In this document: piece by piece, positions 37,684 to 45,473 of the stretch
Position numbering within the stretch: the first letter of the stretch is position 1
Layout: the number at the start of each line of letters is the position of its first letter
Assembly: GCA_947304355.1 (NCBI GenBank)
Contig: CAMZAX010000013.1
Location: 1-58,443 of the forward strand
Direction: 5' to 3'
Length of the DNA: 58,443 bases
Source of the DNA: an uncultured Selenomonadales bacterium
GTDB lineage: Bacteria; Bacillota; Negativicutes; Selenomonadales; Selenomonadaceae
Translations under genes and position numbers: made by a program
Notes under the pieces: model-generated
Seen by the model: the letters and a program-made list of their open reading frames with translations, nothing else
Told to the model about the DNA's origin: nothing
The model's database searches: none

Positions 37684-38338
37684 TGCGGAAGTCCTCCCGC
37701 GTCCCGAAGAAAATTTTTTCGCCGAGGTGCAAAACATGTGACGCGTATTTAATCGCCTCGTGCACGTCGTGAGAGATCATGATTATCGTCAAGCCGTCGC
37801 GATTGAGCGCGGCAATGACTTTGTACATATCGGCGGCGGCTTCGGGGTCGAGCCCGGCAATCGGTTCGTCGAGCAACAAAATTTTTTTCGCGGCGCACAA
37901 TGCCCTTGCCAACAGGACGCGCTGTTGCTGACCGCCCGACAATTCGCGGAAACACTTCGTCGCCAATGACGCAATGCCGAGCCGAGCCGTGTTCCGGGCG
38001 GCGATTCGCTTGTCTTCGGACGTGTAGAACGGCAGGAACTTTTTTCGAGCAAGGCAGCCCGACAAAACAATTTCCTCAACCGACGCGGGGAAGTCTTTTT
38101 GGATTTGCGTTTGTTGCGGAAGATAGCCGATGTCGCCCGCCGTCAATCCGTTCAAGAAAATTTTCCCGCCCAGCGGTTTTTGCAAGCCGAGGAGCGTCTT
38201 TACGAGCGTGGACTTGCCCGCGCCGTTTTCGCCGATTATGCAAAGGTAATCGCCCGCGCCGACCGCGAAACTCAAATCCTTGACGACGACGCGCGTGCCG
38301 TAGCCCAACGAAACGTTTTCGCACGCAATCAGATTCAT
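37676..38338 (-). CDS. znuC: Zinc/manganese ABC transporter ATP-binding protein
   Basis: 220 residues. Complete ABC ATPase: Walker A IIGENGAGKSTLVKTLLG, Q-loop YLPQQTQIQ, signature LSGGQQQRVLLARAL, Walker B ILLLDEPIAGLD and H-loop IMISHDVHEA. The stop overlaps znuB and the start overlaps the znuA stop by 4 nt, giving znuA-znuC-znuB order. Confidence 0.92.
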   Translation of the reverse strand: MNLIACENVSLGYGTRVVVKDLSFAVGAGDYLCIIGENGAGKSTLVKTLLGLQKPLGGKIFLNGLTAGDIGYLPQQTQIQKDFPASVEEIVLSGCLARKKFLPFYTSEDKRIAARNTARLGIASLATKCFRELSGGQQQRVLLARALCAAKKILLLDEPIAGLDPEAAADMYKVIAALNRDGLTIIMISHDVHEAIKYASHVLHLGEKIFFGTREDFRNA

Positions 38339-39300
38339 TGTAACGCCTCGCGCAAGACCGACAAATTTTTTTCCATTATCGAAAGATACGTCGCGCCTTC
38401 GACCTTCGCTTGCATCGAATCGAGCGTCAAGATTCGTTGATTCTTCCGCGCCGTGTTCGCGATAATCGTTTCGGCGATTTTGTGATTCGTGCCCTCAATC
38501 ATCATGACGCACGGCAAATTTAATTCGTCGACCTTGCCCGCCAAAAACGTGACGGTTTGAAAGCTTGCCTCTGTTTCCGCCGAACAGCCCGCGAACGCCG
38601 CGAAGTACTTCAAGCCGTAATCGTCGACCAAGTAGCGGAAAGGAAATCTGTCGCCGAACACCAACGTCTTGCCCTGCGCGGCGGCGAGCGTGTCGCGATA
38701 CTTTTCGTCGAGTGCGGCGAGCTTTGATTTGTAAGCGGCGGCATTTGCCTTCAGCGCGTCGACCTGCGCGGGCGCGGCTTTAATCAGCGCGTCGGTTATT
38801 GCGTCGCACAAAATTTGCGCGTTGGTCAGCGAAAGCCAAACGTGTTCGTCGGGCATGTCTTCATGTTCGTGATGTTCATGTTTTTCGTTCATGCCTTCGA
38901 CGTATTCTTCGTGCTTGAGTCTGTTGCCGAGCGCGTTCATGAAATTGACGACGATAATATTTTTGTTAACGGCTTGCCGGAGCGCGTCGTTTACCCACTC
39001 GTCCGATTCGCCGCCCACGTAAATGAACACGTCGCAATCGGAAATCGTCATGATATTCTGCGCGGACGGTTGAAAGCTGTGCAAGTCAATGCCCTTGTCC
39101 ACAAGCAACGTCAAATCGAATGCGTCATTGCCGCCGATAATTTCGCGCGCCCAATCGTAAGCGGGGAAAATCGTCGCGACGACCTTGACTTTATTATCGC
39201 CGGCGGGCTTATCCGTGCCGCACGCTGTAAGGAACAAGGAACAAGGGACAAGATTATCGCCCAAAAAATTTTTTTCATGTGATACCTCCGTTTCGGGCAT
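38335..39300 (-). CDS. znuA: Zinc-binding lipoprotein ZnuA, signal peptide out of frame
   Basis: Mature part is a normal metal-binding protein: VKVVATIFPAYDWAREIIGG, DLHSFQPSAQNI, a His-rich loop (EHHEHEDMPDEH), VWLSLTNAQ, FGDRFPFRYL and AAFAGCSAETEASF. The lipobox FLTACG is in this frame. The proper start, ATG 39278 with GGAGG six bases upstream, reads MKKIFWAIILSLVPCSL and then runs out of frame. The array GGAACAA GGAACAA GGGACAA at 39231-39251 lies between start and lipobox. In the lipobox frame the only upstream ATG is 39300, which gives a charged N-terminus (MPETEVSHEKNF). As sequenced, export should fail; four or one repeat units would restore it. Confidence 0.8.
   Translation of the reverse strand: MPETEVSHEKNFLGDNLVPCSLFLTACGTDKPAGDNKVKVVATIFPAYDWAREIIGGNDAFDLTLLVDKGIDLHSFQPSAQNIMTISDCDVFIYVGGESDEWVNDALRQAVNKNIIVVNFMNALGNRLKHEEYVEGMNEKHEHHEHEDMPDEHVWLSLTNAQILCDAITDALIKAAPAQVDALKANAAAYKSKLAALDEKYRDTLAAAQGKTLVFGDRFPFRYLVDDYGLKYFAAFAGCSAETEASFQTVTFLAGKVDELNLPCVMMIEGTNHKIAETIIANTARKNQRILTLDSMQAKVEGATYLSIMEKNLSVLREALQ
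39231..39251. repeat. Heptanucleotide repeat inside the znuA signal peptide
   Basis: Three units on the plus strand: GGAACAA, GGAACAA, GGGACAA (TTGTCCC TTGTTCC TTGTTCC in the coding direction). Unit length 7 is 1 mod 3, so each gain or loss shifts the reading frame of znuA. Confidence 0.9.
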
Positions 39301-39301
39301 A

Positions 39302-39347
39302 AAAAAAACCCGCGCAGATTATACCACGCGGAAAAAATTTTTGTCAC
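39302..39347 (-). promoter_or_regulatory. znuA promoter overlapping the hexokinase terminator
   Basis: Minus strand: GTGACA (39347-39342), 18 bases, then TGG-TATAAT (39323-39318). The -10 box lies in the loop of the hairpin CCGCG ... CGCGG followed by GTTTTTTTT (to about 39302), which would terminate the hexokinase gene just upstream. One short stretch thus serves as terminator and promoter. No clear Zur operator recognised. Confidence 0.6.
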
Positions 39348-39354
39348 ACCGTAA

Positions 39355-40659
39355 TTATTTTTGAACGGCCATAGCCGCCGCGATAGCCGCACCGAGCCCG
39401 GAGCCGCCGTTGTCGAGAATCGTATCGACCTGCGCGGCATCTTCGCCGAGGAGTTCGCTGATTGCCTTGGTGATGTTTTCCTTGGCAAGCGGCATCTTTT
39501 CGTAAACGGAGCCGTCAACCGCCACGTGCTGACGCTGAATCTTGCCGTGCCCCGCGCGTTGCCAGACGAGAGCCACGAACGAAGCCGCAACCAGTCTTGC
39601 CGAACGAATCACGATAACCTTTGCAAGTTCGCGGATTTTGGCAACGTCGTCGCGGTCAAGTTCGCGCCCGACTTTCGCCATGATAATATCGGTTGCCTTG
39701 CCGAGATTCGGCGATTCGTCCAGAATAATCATCGACATATCGACGGAGGTCAACGCGTAACGTTTGCCCTTTTCGCCCAAAAGTTCCGCAATCGCCATGC
39801 CGAACAGTTCGCCCATGTAGCGACCGGAAACCATTTTCTCGAAACGCTGTTCGCCGGGCTTTTCGGAACCTTCGTCGTATTCCTTGTCGAAGCGATTGGG
39901 CACGAGCTTGGAGAAATTGCCGCATTCAAGGTTGAGAATCATGCCGCCCGCGCCGACGCTCTTCGGGTCGTGAATCGACGGTTCAAGGTAGCAAGTGTTG
40001 TGACCCGTGGCGTAGATTGAGCCGATAAACGTATCGGGCGTCTTGTAAGCCGCGCTGAGCAACACGGCAACGGTATCGTTGAGGACGGCGACAGGTTCGA
40101 CGTTGCCCGCGCCGCGACGTTTGAGAGCCGCGACAAGCAAATCGTTGGCAACTTCGCCCTCGACGCCCTGCGTTGCGAATTCTTTCGTCCAGATAATCAG
40201 CCGTGCGTTGTAAAGATTGTCCTGCGTCGACGGGAAAGAAAACGTGTGCCCAAGGTAATATTTCTTCGCGTGGTCGCCGTCAATCGCCTCGTCAATCAGT
40301 TCGGCAATGAAGTCGAACATTTGTTCGGCGGTGGCGTCTTTGCAAATGTAATCGTATTCGCCGGGGACGACCAGCGGACGCCCGACGCGTTTGACAATCT
40401 CGAATTTGCCGTCGCCGTCCAGCCGAATGCGGAAGACGCGAATATTGGTGCCGCCGAAGTCAAGCGCAAGGTATTCGCCCGTCTCCTTGCCGCTGGGCAG
40501 ACCGACGTAAGATTTGAGCATACGCATCGACGACAAGCTGACATCGCGCAGACCCAACTGCAAATCTTGACGGAAGCTCGCCGCGATTTGGTGTAGCCGT
40601 TCGCCGCCGATTGTGAATTCCGCGATAATCTCTTTGAACTGTTCCTCGTTGAACGCCAT
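39355..40659 (-). CDS. Hexokinase, eukaryotic-type family
   Basis: 434 residues from ATG 40659 (AAGGAGG upstream). Phosphorylates hexoses with ATP. The sequence follows the two-domain eukaryotic hexokinase family rather than bacterial glucokinase or ROK kinases: GEYLALDFGGTNIRVFRIRL (phosphate 1), GHTFSFPSTQDNLYNA (sugar binding), EPVAVLNDTVAVLLSA (catalytic Asp), GSIYATGHNTCYLE, and YDEGSEKPGEQRFEKMVSGRYMGEL. The ATG at 40713 is in frame and would include the heptamer repeats (MRNENPCPLSLVP), but the inner start has the ribosome binding site. A GH13 glycosidase 5 kb away could supply glucose. Confidence 0.85.
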   Translation of the reverse strand: MAFNEEQFKEIIAEFTIGGERLHQIAASFRQDLQLGLRDVSLSSMRMLKSYVGLPSGKETGEYLALDFGGTNIRVFRIRLDGDGKFEIVKRVGRPLVVPGEYDYICKDATAEQMFDFIAELIDEAIDGDHAKKYYLGHTFSFPSTQDNLYNARLIIWTKEFATQGVEGEVANDLLVAALKRRGAGNVEPVAVLNDTVAVLLSAAYKTPDTFIGSIYATGHNTCYLEPSIHDPKSVGAGGMILNLECGNFSKLVPNRFDKEYDEGSEKPGEQRFEKMVSGRYMGELFGMAIAELLGEKGKRYALTSVDMSMIILDESPNLGKATDIIMAKVGRELDRDDVAKIRELAKVIVIRSARLVAASFVALVWQRAGHGKIQRQHVAVDGSVYEKMPLAKENITKAISELLGEDAAQVDTILDNGGSGLGAAIAAAMAVQK

Positions 40660-40675
40660 TAAAAATTCCTCCTTA

Positions 40676-40723
40676 GGGACAAGGGACAAGGGACAAGGGT
40701 TTTCATTCCTCATTCCTCATTCC
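40676..40723. repeat. Composite heptamer element upstream of hexokinase
   Basis: Plus strand: GGGACAA x3 (40676-40696), a short junction, then TCATTCC x3 (40703-40723). Read on the minus strand it is GGAATGA x3, AAAACCC, TTGTCCC x3, directly before the hexokinase ribosome binding site. The same composite occurs at 47183-47248. Confidence 0.85.
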
Positions 40724-40743
40724 TAATTATTTTTCTCGCGTCG

Positions 40744-40749
40744 ATTATA
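40744..40749 (-). promoter_or_regulatory. -10 box upstream of hexokinase
   Basis: TGTTATAAT on the minus strand: perfect TATAAT with an upstream TG, about 85 bases before the start codon, so the composite heptamer element lies in the transcribed leader. The -35 region is poor. Confidence 0.45.
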
Positions 40750-40807
40750 ACATGCGTGAATGATTTTGAACATTGCGGAAAAAATTTTTTGCACGCCGCC
40801 GATTATT

Positions 40808-40836
40808 GCGTTCAAGCGAAAAAAAGTTTAAAATCT
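40808..40836 (+). promoter_or_regulatory. Putative promoter of cobM-cbiG
   Basis: TTGCGT, 17 bases and TAAAAT upstream of cobM, whose ATG follows GTAAGGAG. No cobalamin riboswitch consensus is visible in the 230 bases before cobM. Confidence 0.4.
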
Positions 40837-40891
40837 TTTCAGAAGACTTCAACGGAATTTTTTTGGACGTCAACGGTAAGGAGTTGTTATC

Positions 40892-41659
40892 ATGGTTCAC
40901 ATAGTCGGAGCGGGGCCCGGCGACCCCGAATTGCTCACAATCAGAGGACACAAACTTTTAAGCGAAGCGGACGTTGTGATTTACGCCGGCTCGCTCGTCA
41001 ACGAAGACATCTTGAAATTTTGCAAGGCCGAAGCAGAAATTTACAACTCCGCGCAGATGATGCTGGAAGAAATCATGCACGTCATAATTTTGGCGGAAAG
41101 AGCGGGCAAGTCAACCGTGCGCCTGCAAACGGGCGACCCGTCGATTTACGGCGCGATTCAGGAGCAAATGGACGCCATGACCGCGCGCGGCATCGAATTC
41201 GACGTGACGCCGGGTGTAAGCTCGTTTTTGGCGGCGGCTGCGGCTCTCAAGCAGGAATACACTTTGCCGGGCATAACCCAAACCGTCATAATCACGCGGC
41301 GCGGCGGACGCACGCCCGTCCCCGATACCGAATCGCTCAAGAAACTCGCGCAACACCAAACGACAATGTGTATCTTCCTGTCGATAAGTCTCATTGACGA
41401 CATCAAGCGCGAACTCATGTCGGCGGGCTTCAAGTCGTCGACGCCGATTGCCGTGGTTTACAAGGCGTCGTGGCCGGGCGAAGAAAAAGTTATTCGCGGG
41501 CGGCTCGACAACATCGTTCAGCTGGTAAAGGAAGCAAAAATCGATCGCACGGCTTTGATTATCATCGGGCATTGCTTAGACCCGCGCAAAGAACCGCTCC
41601 CGCAATCCAATCTGTATTCACCAAAATTCGGTCACATGTTCAGGCAGGCGAGATTCTAA
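40892..41659 (+). CDS. cobM: Precorrin-4 / cobalt-precorrin-4 C11-methyltransferase
   Basis: 255 residues. SAM-dependent tetrapyrrole methylase: HIVGAGPGDPELLTIRG, ADVVIYAGSLVNEDIL, VRLQTGDPSIYGAIQEQM, VTPGVSSFLAAAAAL, QTVIITRRGGRTPVP and TALIIIGHCLD. These motifs are specific for CobM/CbiF. With cbiK elsewhere in the window it indicates the oxygen-independent (cobalt-early) route. Confidence 0.95.
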   Translation: MVHIVGAGPGDPELLTIRGHKLLSEADVVIYAGSLVNEDILKFCKAEAEIYNSAQMMLEEIMHVIILAERAGKSTVRLQTGDPSIYGAIQEQMDAMTARGIEFDVTPGVSSFLAAAAALKQEYTLPGITQTVIITRRGGRTPVPDTESLKKLAQHQTTMCIFLSISLIDDIKRELMSAGFKSSTPIAVVYKASWPGEEKVIRGRLDNIVQLVKEAKIDRTALIIIGHCLDPRKEPLPQSNLYSPKFGHMFRQARF

Positions 41660-41660
41660 A

Positions 41661-42551
41661 TTGAGAACGGCAATTATATCCATAACGACAAACGGTGCCC
41701 GCCTTGCCGAAAAAATTTCCGCGAAGGTCGGCGGGCAGACTTTCGCCAAGGGCAGAAACTTCAACAAGCTTGACGAATTGGTTGCGGAAATCTTCGGCAA
41801 GTTCGACGGACTGATTTTTATCTGCGCGGCGGGTATTGCCGTGCGAATTATCGCGCCGCATATCGTAAGCAAGCTCAGCGACCCGGCGGTTTTGGTTATC
41901 GACGAATGCGGGCAAAACGTCATCAGCCTTTTGAGCGGACACGTCGGGCGTGCCAACGAATTGACGATTGACATTGCCAAGGCGATTGAAGCAAATCCCG
42001 TTATCACGACGGCGACGGACGTTGAAGGCAAAATTTCAATCGACGGCATTGCCTCAAGGCTCGGACTGTTGCCCGAACCCAAAGAGGCGATTAAGGCGAT
42101 TAACGCGGCGATTCTGCGCGGCGAAGATGTCTTCGTGACGGCGGGCGACGTGCGCTTGAATTTGATTCCGCAAAACTTAATCGCGGGCGTCGGGTGTCGG
42201 CGCGGCACGTCGTCGCTGAAAATTTTCGAGGCGATTCAACGCGCCTGCGCAATGATTCATCAGCCGATTGAGCGCGTGAAACTTTTGGCGAGCGTCGACG
42301 TGAAAAAGGACGAAAACGGTCTTATCGCGCTGGCGGACGTCATGGGACTTGAAGTGCGATTTTTTTCCGCGTCGGAGTTGCAAAAGAAAATCGACGATTA
42401 CAAGCTTGCCGAATCGCGTTTCGTCAAGCGGACGGTCAGCGTCGGCAACGTCTGCGAGGCAGCGGCTTTGTGTTGCACGGACAACGCGCGCTTTGCCTTG
42501 CCCAAAACCACTTTCAAGGGCGTGACTGTCGCTTTGCTTTGGGAGCGGTGA
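41661..42551 (+). CDS. cbiG: Cobalt-precorrin-5A hydrolase
   Basis: 296 residues from TTG 41661, one base after the cobM stop. Opens the delta-lactone of cobalt-precorrin-5A with loss of acetaldehyde. Seen: N-terminal domain AIISITTNGARLAEKI; middle FDGLIFICAAGIAVRIIAP, DPAVLVIDECGQNVISLLSGHVGRAN; C-terminal IAGVGCRRGTSS with EAAALC and VTVALLWER. Translation is probably coupled to cobM. Confidence 0.93.
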   Translation: MRTAIISITTNGARLAEKISAKVGGQTFAKGRNFNKLDELVAEIFGKFDGLIFICAAGIAVRIIAPHIVSKLSDPAVLVIDECGQNVISLLSGHVGRANELTIDIAKAIEANPVITTATDVEGKISIDGIASRLGLLPEPKEAIKAINAAILRGEDVFVTAGDVRLNLIPQNLIAGVGCRRGTSSLKIFEAIQRACAMIHQPIERVKLLASVDVKKDENGLIALADVMGLEVRFFSASELQKKIDDYKLAESRFVKRTVSVGNVCEAAALCCTDNARFALPKTTFKGVTVALLWER

Positions 42552-42553
42552 AC

Positions 42554-43282
42554 GTGGCGCACAAACTTGACGGACGCCTTGAACGCGAAATAATTTCAAC
42601 GGCGCGACGTTGCGGCGTGAAGAAATTGATTCTGTTCGGCTCGCGGGCACGCGGCGACAATCGCGAACGCAGCGACATTGACTTGGCGTTCAGCGGCGGC
42701 AACTTCGACGATTTTGCGCTTGCCGTCGAGGAAATTGATACGTTGCTTTTGTTCGACGTTGTTTGTCTTGACGGGAACATTGACGCCGACTTTCAAGCAG
42801 AAATCGACCGCGACGGCGTTGTTTTGTTCGAGGAGGTGCCCGCCGTCATGAAAAAGTTTGAACACTTTTGTAAAGCCTTGACAGTACTGAACGAGGCGGA
42901 CGCGGCGCGGGCAGGCGAATTGATTTATCGCGTCGGCATTATCAGATGGTTTGAAATTTGTTTTGAGCAAGCTTGGAAGCTTATGAAAGAGATGCTGGAG
43001 AATCACAGCTTATATCCCGACAAGATTGTTTCACCGCGAGCAATAATAAAAATTTCTTATCAATACGGCATGATTGACGACGAGGAAATTTGGCTTGAAA
43101 TTCAAAAGACGCGTAACCTTTTGGCGCACATTTACAACGAGGAAGAATCGTTGCAAGCCGTGGAAAAAATAAAAGCCTCTTACGTGGAGACTTTCCTTAA
43201 GCTTAAAGCCGAGGTTGAGCAAAATTGGCTTAACGAATCACCGCTTGATAATCGACGGGGCGACGATGGCAAGCAAGACTAA
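42554..43282 (+). CDS. Fused MntA-type nucleotidyltransferase and HEPN (HepT/HI0074-like) protein
   Basis: 242 residues from GTG 42554 (GGGAG eight bases upstream; starts two bases after cbiG). Residues 1-95: minimal nucleotidyltransferase with G29-S30 ten residues before D41-I-D43, the GSX10DXD motif of MntA antitoxins. Residues about 99-235: all-helical HEPN domain of the HI0074 type with R187-NLLA-H192-I-Y194, the RX4HXY motif of HepT toxins, in which the partner adenylylates the Tyr. Normally two genes; here one frame. AGGAGG at 42831 and ATG 42848 inside the linker could start HEPN alone. The last 45 bases overlap the convergent EamA gene. Confidence 0.75.
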   Translation: MAHKLDGRLEREIISTARRCGVKKLILFGSRARGDNRERSDIDLAFSGGNFDDFALAVEEIDTLLLFDVVCLDGNIDADFQAEIDRDGVVLFEEVPAVMKKFEHFCKALTVLNEADAARAGELIYRVGIIRWFEICFEQAWKLMKEMLENHSLYPDKIVSPRAIIKISYQYGMIDDEEIWLEIQKTRNLLAHIYNEEESLQAVEKIKASYVETFLKLKAEVEQNWLNESPLDNRRGDDGKQD

Positions 43283-44131
43283 AATTATCCCGACCGACTC
43301 GACCGCGCCGAACGCCGTCCCGAAAATCGCCCGGCTGATTATCACGGAGGCGGCGGGCTCTGTCGTCGCGGTTATCGACGCCTCTTCGGGTGTCAAGAAT
43401 CGCAAGCCCGCGTTGAAACTCAAGAACGCGCCGACCGTCCCGAAAATTATTATCCAGCTCACGTCGAACAGCACGTCCGCTGCGACGAACGGCAGCCACG
43501 CCCGCTCGTCAATCAGCGCGAACGTCGTCAGCCCGCCGATAAACATGCCCACGCCCGTCAAAAAGTACGGGTCAATTTTTTTTGCGAACAAATGTTTCGG
43601 ATAAATCGCGCTGAATGCAAACGCCGCGCCGCTTAACAAACTCCAAACGACGCACGCCGCAGGCACGAGCAATTTCGTCGGGTTGCCGCCCGTCACGAGC
43701 AGGAACACGCCGCTCATTGCCAACACGACCGCAATCACTTCGCCGCGCTTGGGCAGACGCTTATGACAGAAACTTTCCCACAGCACGACCATCGCCGGGC
43801 ACGCGTAGGTTATCACCGTCGTCGCCGCCGCCCCGCCGATTGATATGCCTTGAAAGTACGTGAACTGCATGAACATCACGCCGATTATCCCGTAAATCGC
43901 AACGTCGAGCCAAAAGCGCGGGTGTCGATTCAAAAAGCCGAGCGTCAGCCAAAATTTTTTGCGCCGCGCCGACAGCAATATCAAAATCGCGCCCGCCAAG
44001 CACATGCGGATATTTGTAAGCTCCATTGGCGTTTTCGACGAGTGCGCGAAGAAATCTTGAACAGCCACGCCCGACGACGCCCACAGTACGCCCGCCAAGC
44101 CTACGAAGATTAAAGCCAATCCCCTGCTCAT
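43238..44131 (-). CDS. DMT superfamily transporter (EamA domains)
   Basis: 297 residues from ATG 44131, ten hydrophobic helices in two EamA repeats: ALIFVGLAGVLWASSGVAVQDF in the first and VWSLLSGAAFAFSAIYPKH in the second, with LGAFLSFNAGL-like and EEASITATTEPAASVIISRA signature. Substrate unknown. Only distantly similar to the EamA protein at 22866. The 3' end overlaps the nucleotidyltransferase-HEPN gene on the other strand. Confidence 0.85.
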   Translation of the reverse strand: MSRGLALIFVGLAGVLWASSGVAVQDFFAHSSKTPMELTNIRMCLAGAILILLSARRKKFWLTLGFLNRHPRFWLDVAIYGIIGVMFMQFTYFQGISIGGAAATTVITYACPAMVVLWESFCHKRLPKRGEVIAVVLAMSGVFLLVTGGNPTKLLVPAACVVWSLLSGAAFAFSAIYPKHLFAKKIDPYFLTGVGMFIGGLTTFALIDERAWLPFVAADVLFDVSWIIIFGTVGAFLSFNAGLRFLTPEEASITATTEPAASVIISRAIFGTAFGAVESVGIILVLLAIVAPSIIKR

Positions 44132-44140
44132 GAATAACAC

Positions 44141-44938
44141 CTACTTGATAAACTTCGGCTTGAGTATCAGCGTCACGAAGTACACGACCGCCGCGCAGGT
44201 CACAATCGTCGCGCCCGCCGCCGAGTTCAGTTCGTAAGCCAAAAGCAAACCCGTCAAGCCCGACGCCAACGCGATAAGCACGCTTAACACGTGGTAGCTC
44301 TTTACCGAGTTGGTGACGTTGCGAGCCGCCGCCGCCGGCAATACCAACAGCGCATTGATTATCAAAATGCCGACCCACTGAATGCTTAACGCCACGACGA
44401 CCGCCAACAGTATCGCGAAGACCGATTCGACCGCCTGCGTCCGTATGCCGCGACTGCGAGCCAGCGTCTGATTCACCGACAAAATCAACAGCCGATTGAA
44501 CAGCAAAGCCCAACTCACGACGACAAGCGCGAATACCGCCGCCAAGCCGATTAAATCGTCGCGCGTGATGCTGAGCAAGTCGCCGATAAGGAAGCGCGAA
44601 AATTTATTGAACTGCCCGCCCGCCGACATTATCATCAAGCCGAGCGCGATTGCCGTCGAGCTGAACACGCCGATAACCGTGTCCGCGCCCGCGTGCGATT
44701 TGTTCTTTATGTACGTTATCAACAGCGCGAAGATTATCGAGAAGCCGAGCAACCCGACAATCTCCGAGCCCACGCCGATAAGCGCACCGATAGCTATGCC
44801 CGTGAACGCGCCGTGACCGAGCGAGTCCGAGAAAAACGCCATCCGATTCGACACGACCATCGTCGACAGCAATCCGAACAACGGCGTAACCATAAGCACC
44901 GCCGCCAACGCGTTGCGCATGAATTCATATTCAAACAA
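44141..44938 (-). CDS. Metal ABC transporter permease (ABC-3 family), second copy
   Basis: About 265 residues from TTG 44938 (MFEYEFMRNALAAVLM matches the family start; a longer frame begins at 44983 without ribosome binding site). Helices include FFSDSLGHGAFTGIAIGALIG, SSTAIALGLMIMS, LIGDLLSITRDDLIGL, QTLARSRGIRTQ and IQWVGILIINALLVLPAAAARN. It differs from znuB at 36844 and has no ATPase or binding-protein gene beside it, so it may share components with the other transporter or be a leftover of a second operon. Confidence 0.82.
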   Translation of the reverse strand: MFEYEFMRNALAAVLMVTPLFGLLSTMVVSNRMAFFSDSLGHGAFTGIAIGALIGVGSEIVGLLGFSIIFALLITYIKNKSHAGADTVIGVFSSTAIALGLMIMSAGGQFNKFSRFLIGDLLSITRDDLIGLAAVFALVVVSWALLFNRLLILSVNQTLARSRGIRTQAVESVFAILLAVVVALSIQWVGILIINALLVLPAAAARNVTNSVKSYHVLSVLIALASGLTGLLLAYELNSAAGATIVTCAAVVYFVTLILKPKFIK

Positions 44939-45003
44939 TGTAATCACCGCAGGGAATTGTAACACCTGCAAAAATCTTTTCAAGCAGTGGAGGTTTGACA
45001 GCC

Positions 45004-45441
45004 GTGAAAAAAATTTTGCTTGCCGTCGTCGCGTTAGTGATTCTGTTCGCGCTGACGACTTCGCCGAAAATTTTCGTCGGCAGTGAAAATCAAGCCGTTG
45101 CCGTCGTCGACGCCGCGCAGGGTTTGCCGCTCACGATTGAGTTTATGCATTCGGTGCAAAAGACGCCCGTTATCGAGGAGCTTGAGTATCGCGACGGCGA
45201 ATTCGTTTTGCTTCGGACGCGTTACAAGTCGTTGGGCGTCGGCTTGCCCTTCGACGCGGCGGACGGTCACTTCAGGCGCGAGGGCGATTGGTTCATTATG
45301 GACGACATGAATCGCCGTTTCAAAGGCTTGGAACTGCGCACGGGCAAAGGTACGCGCTTGACCGTCACCGTCGCCGGCAACCGTTTCGAGCTGTACAAAA
45401 AATTTCCGCCGGGTACAAAAATTATCGTCAAGCGTTTCTGA
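45004..45441 (+). CDS. DUF1850 family protein
   Basis: 145 residues from GTG 45004 (GGAGG ten bases upstream). A signal or anchor helix (ILLAVVALVILFALTTSP) precedes a small beta-rich domain with FMHSVQKTPVIEELEY, KSLGVGLPFDAADG and a C-terminal IVKRF. DUF1850 proteins are usually encoded beside TRAP transporter genes of the TAXI type; none is seen here. Divergent from the metal permease. Confidence 0.75.
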   Translation: MKKILLAVVALVILFALTTSPKIFVGSENQAVAVVDAAQGLPLTIEFMHSVQKTPVIEELEYRDGEFVLLRTRYKSLGVGLPFDAADGHFRREGDWFIMDDMNRRFKGLELRTGKGTRLTVTVAGNRFELYKKFPPGTKIIVKRF

Positions 45442-45473
45442 CTGTGATACAATCTCCGCAAGGAGGTTTTTTT

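Noticed and set aside
40660-40891. Cobalamin riboswitch before cobM
   Set aside because: No B12-box or the usual GGTGCAAATCC-type conserved block was found in the divergent region.
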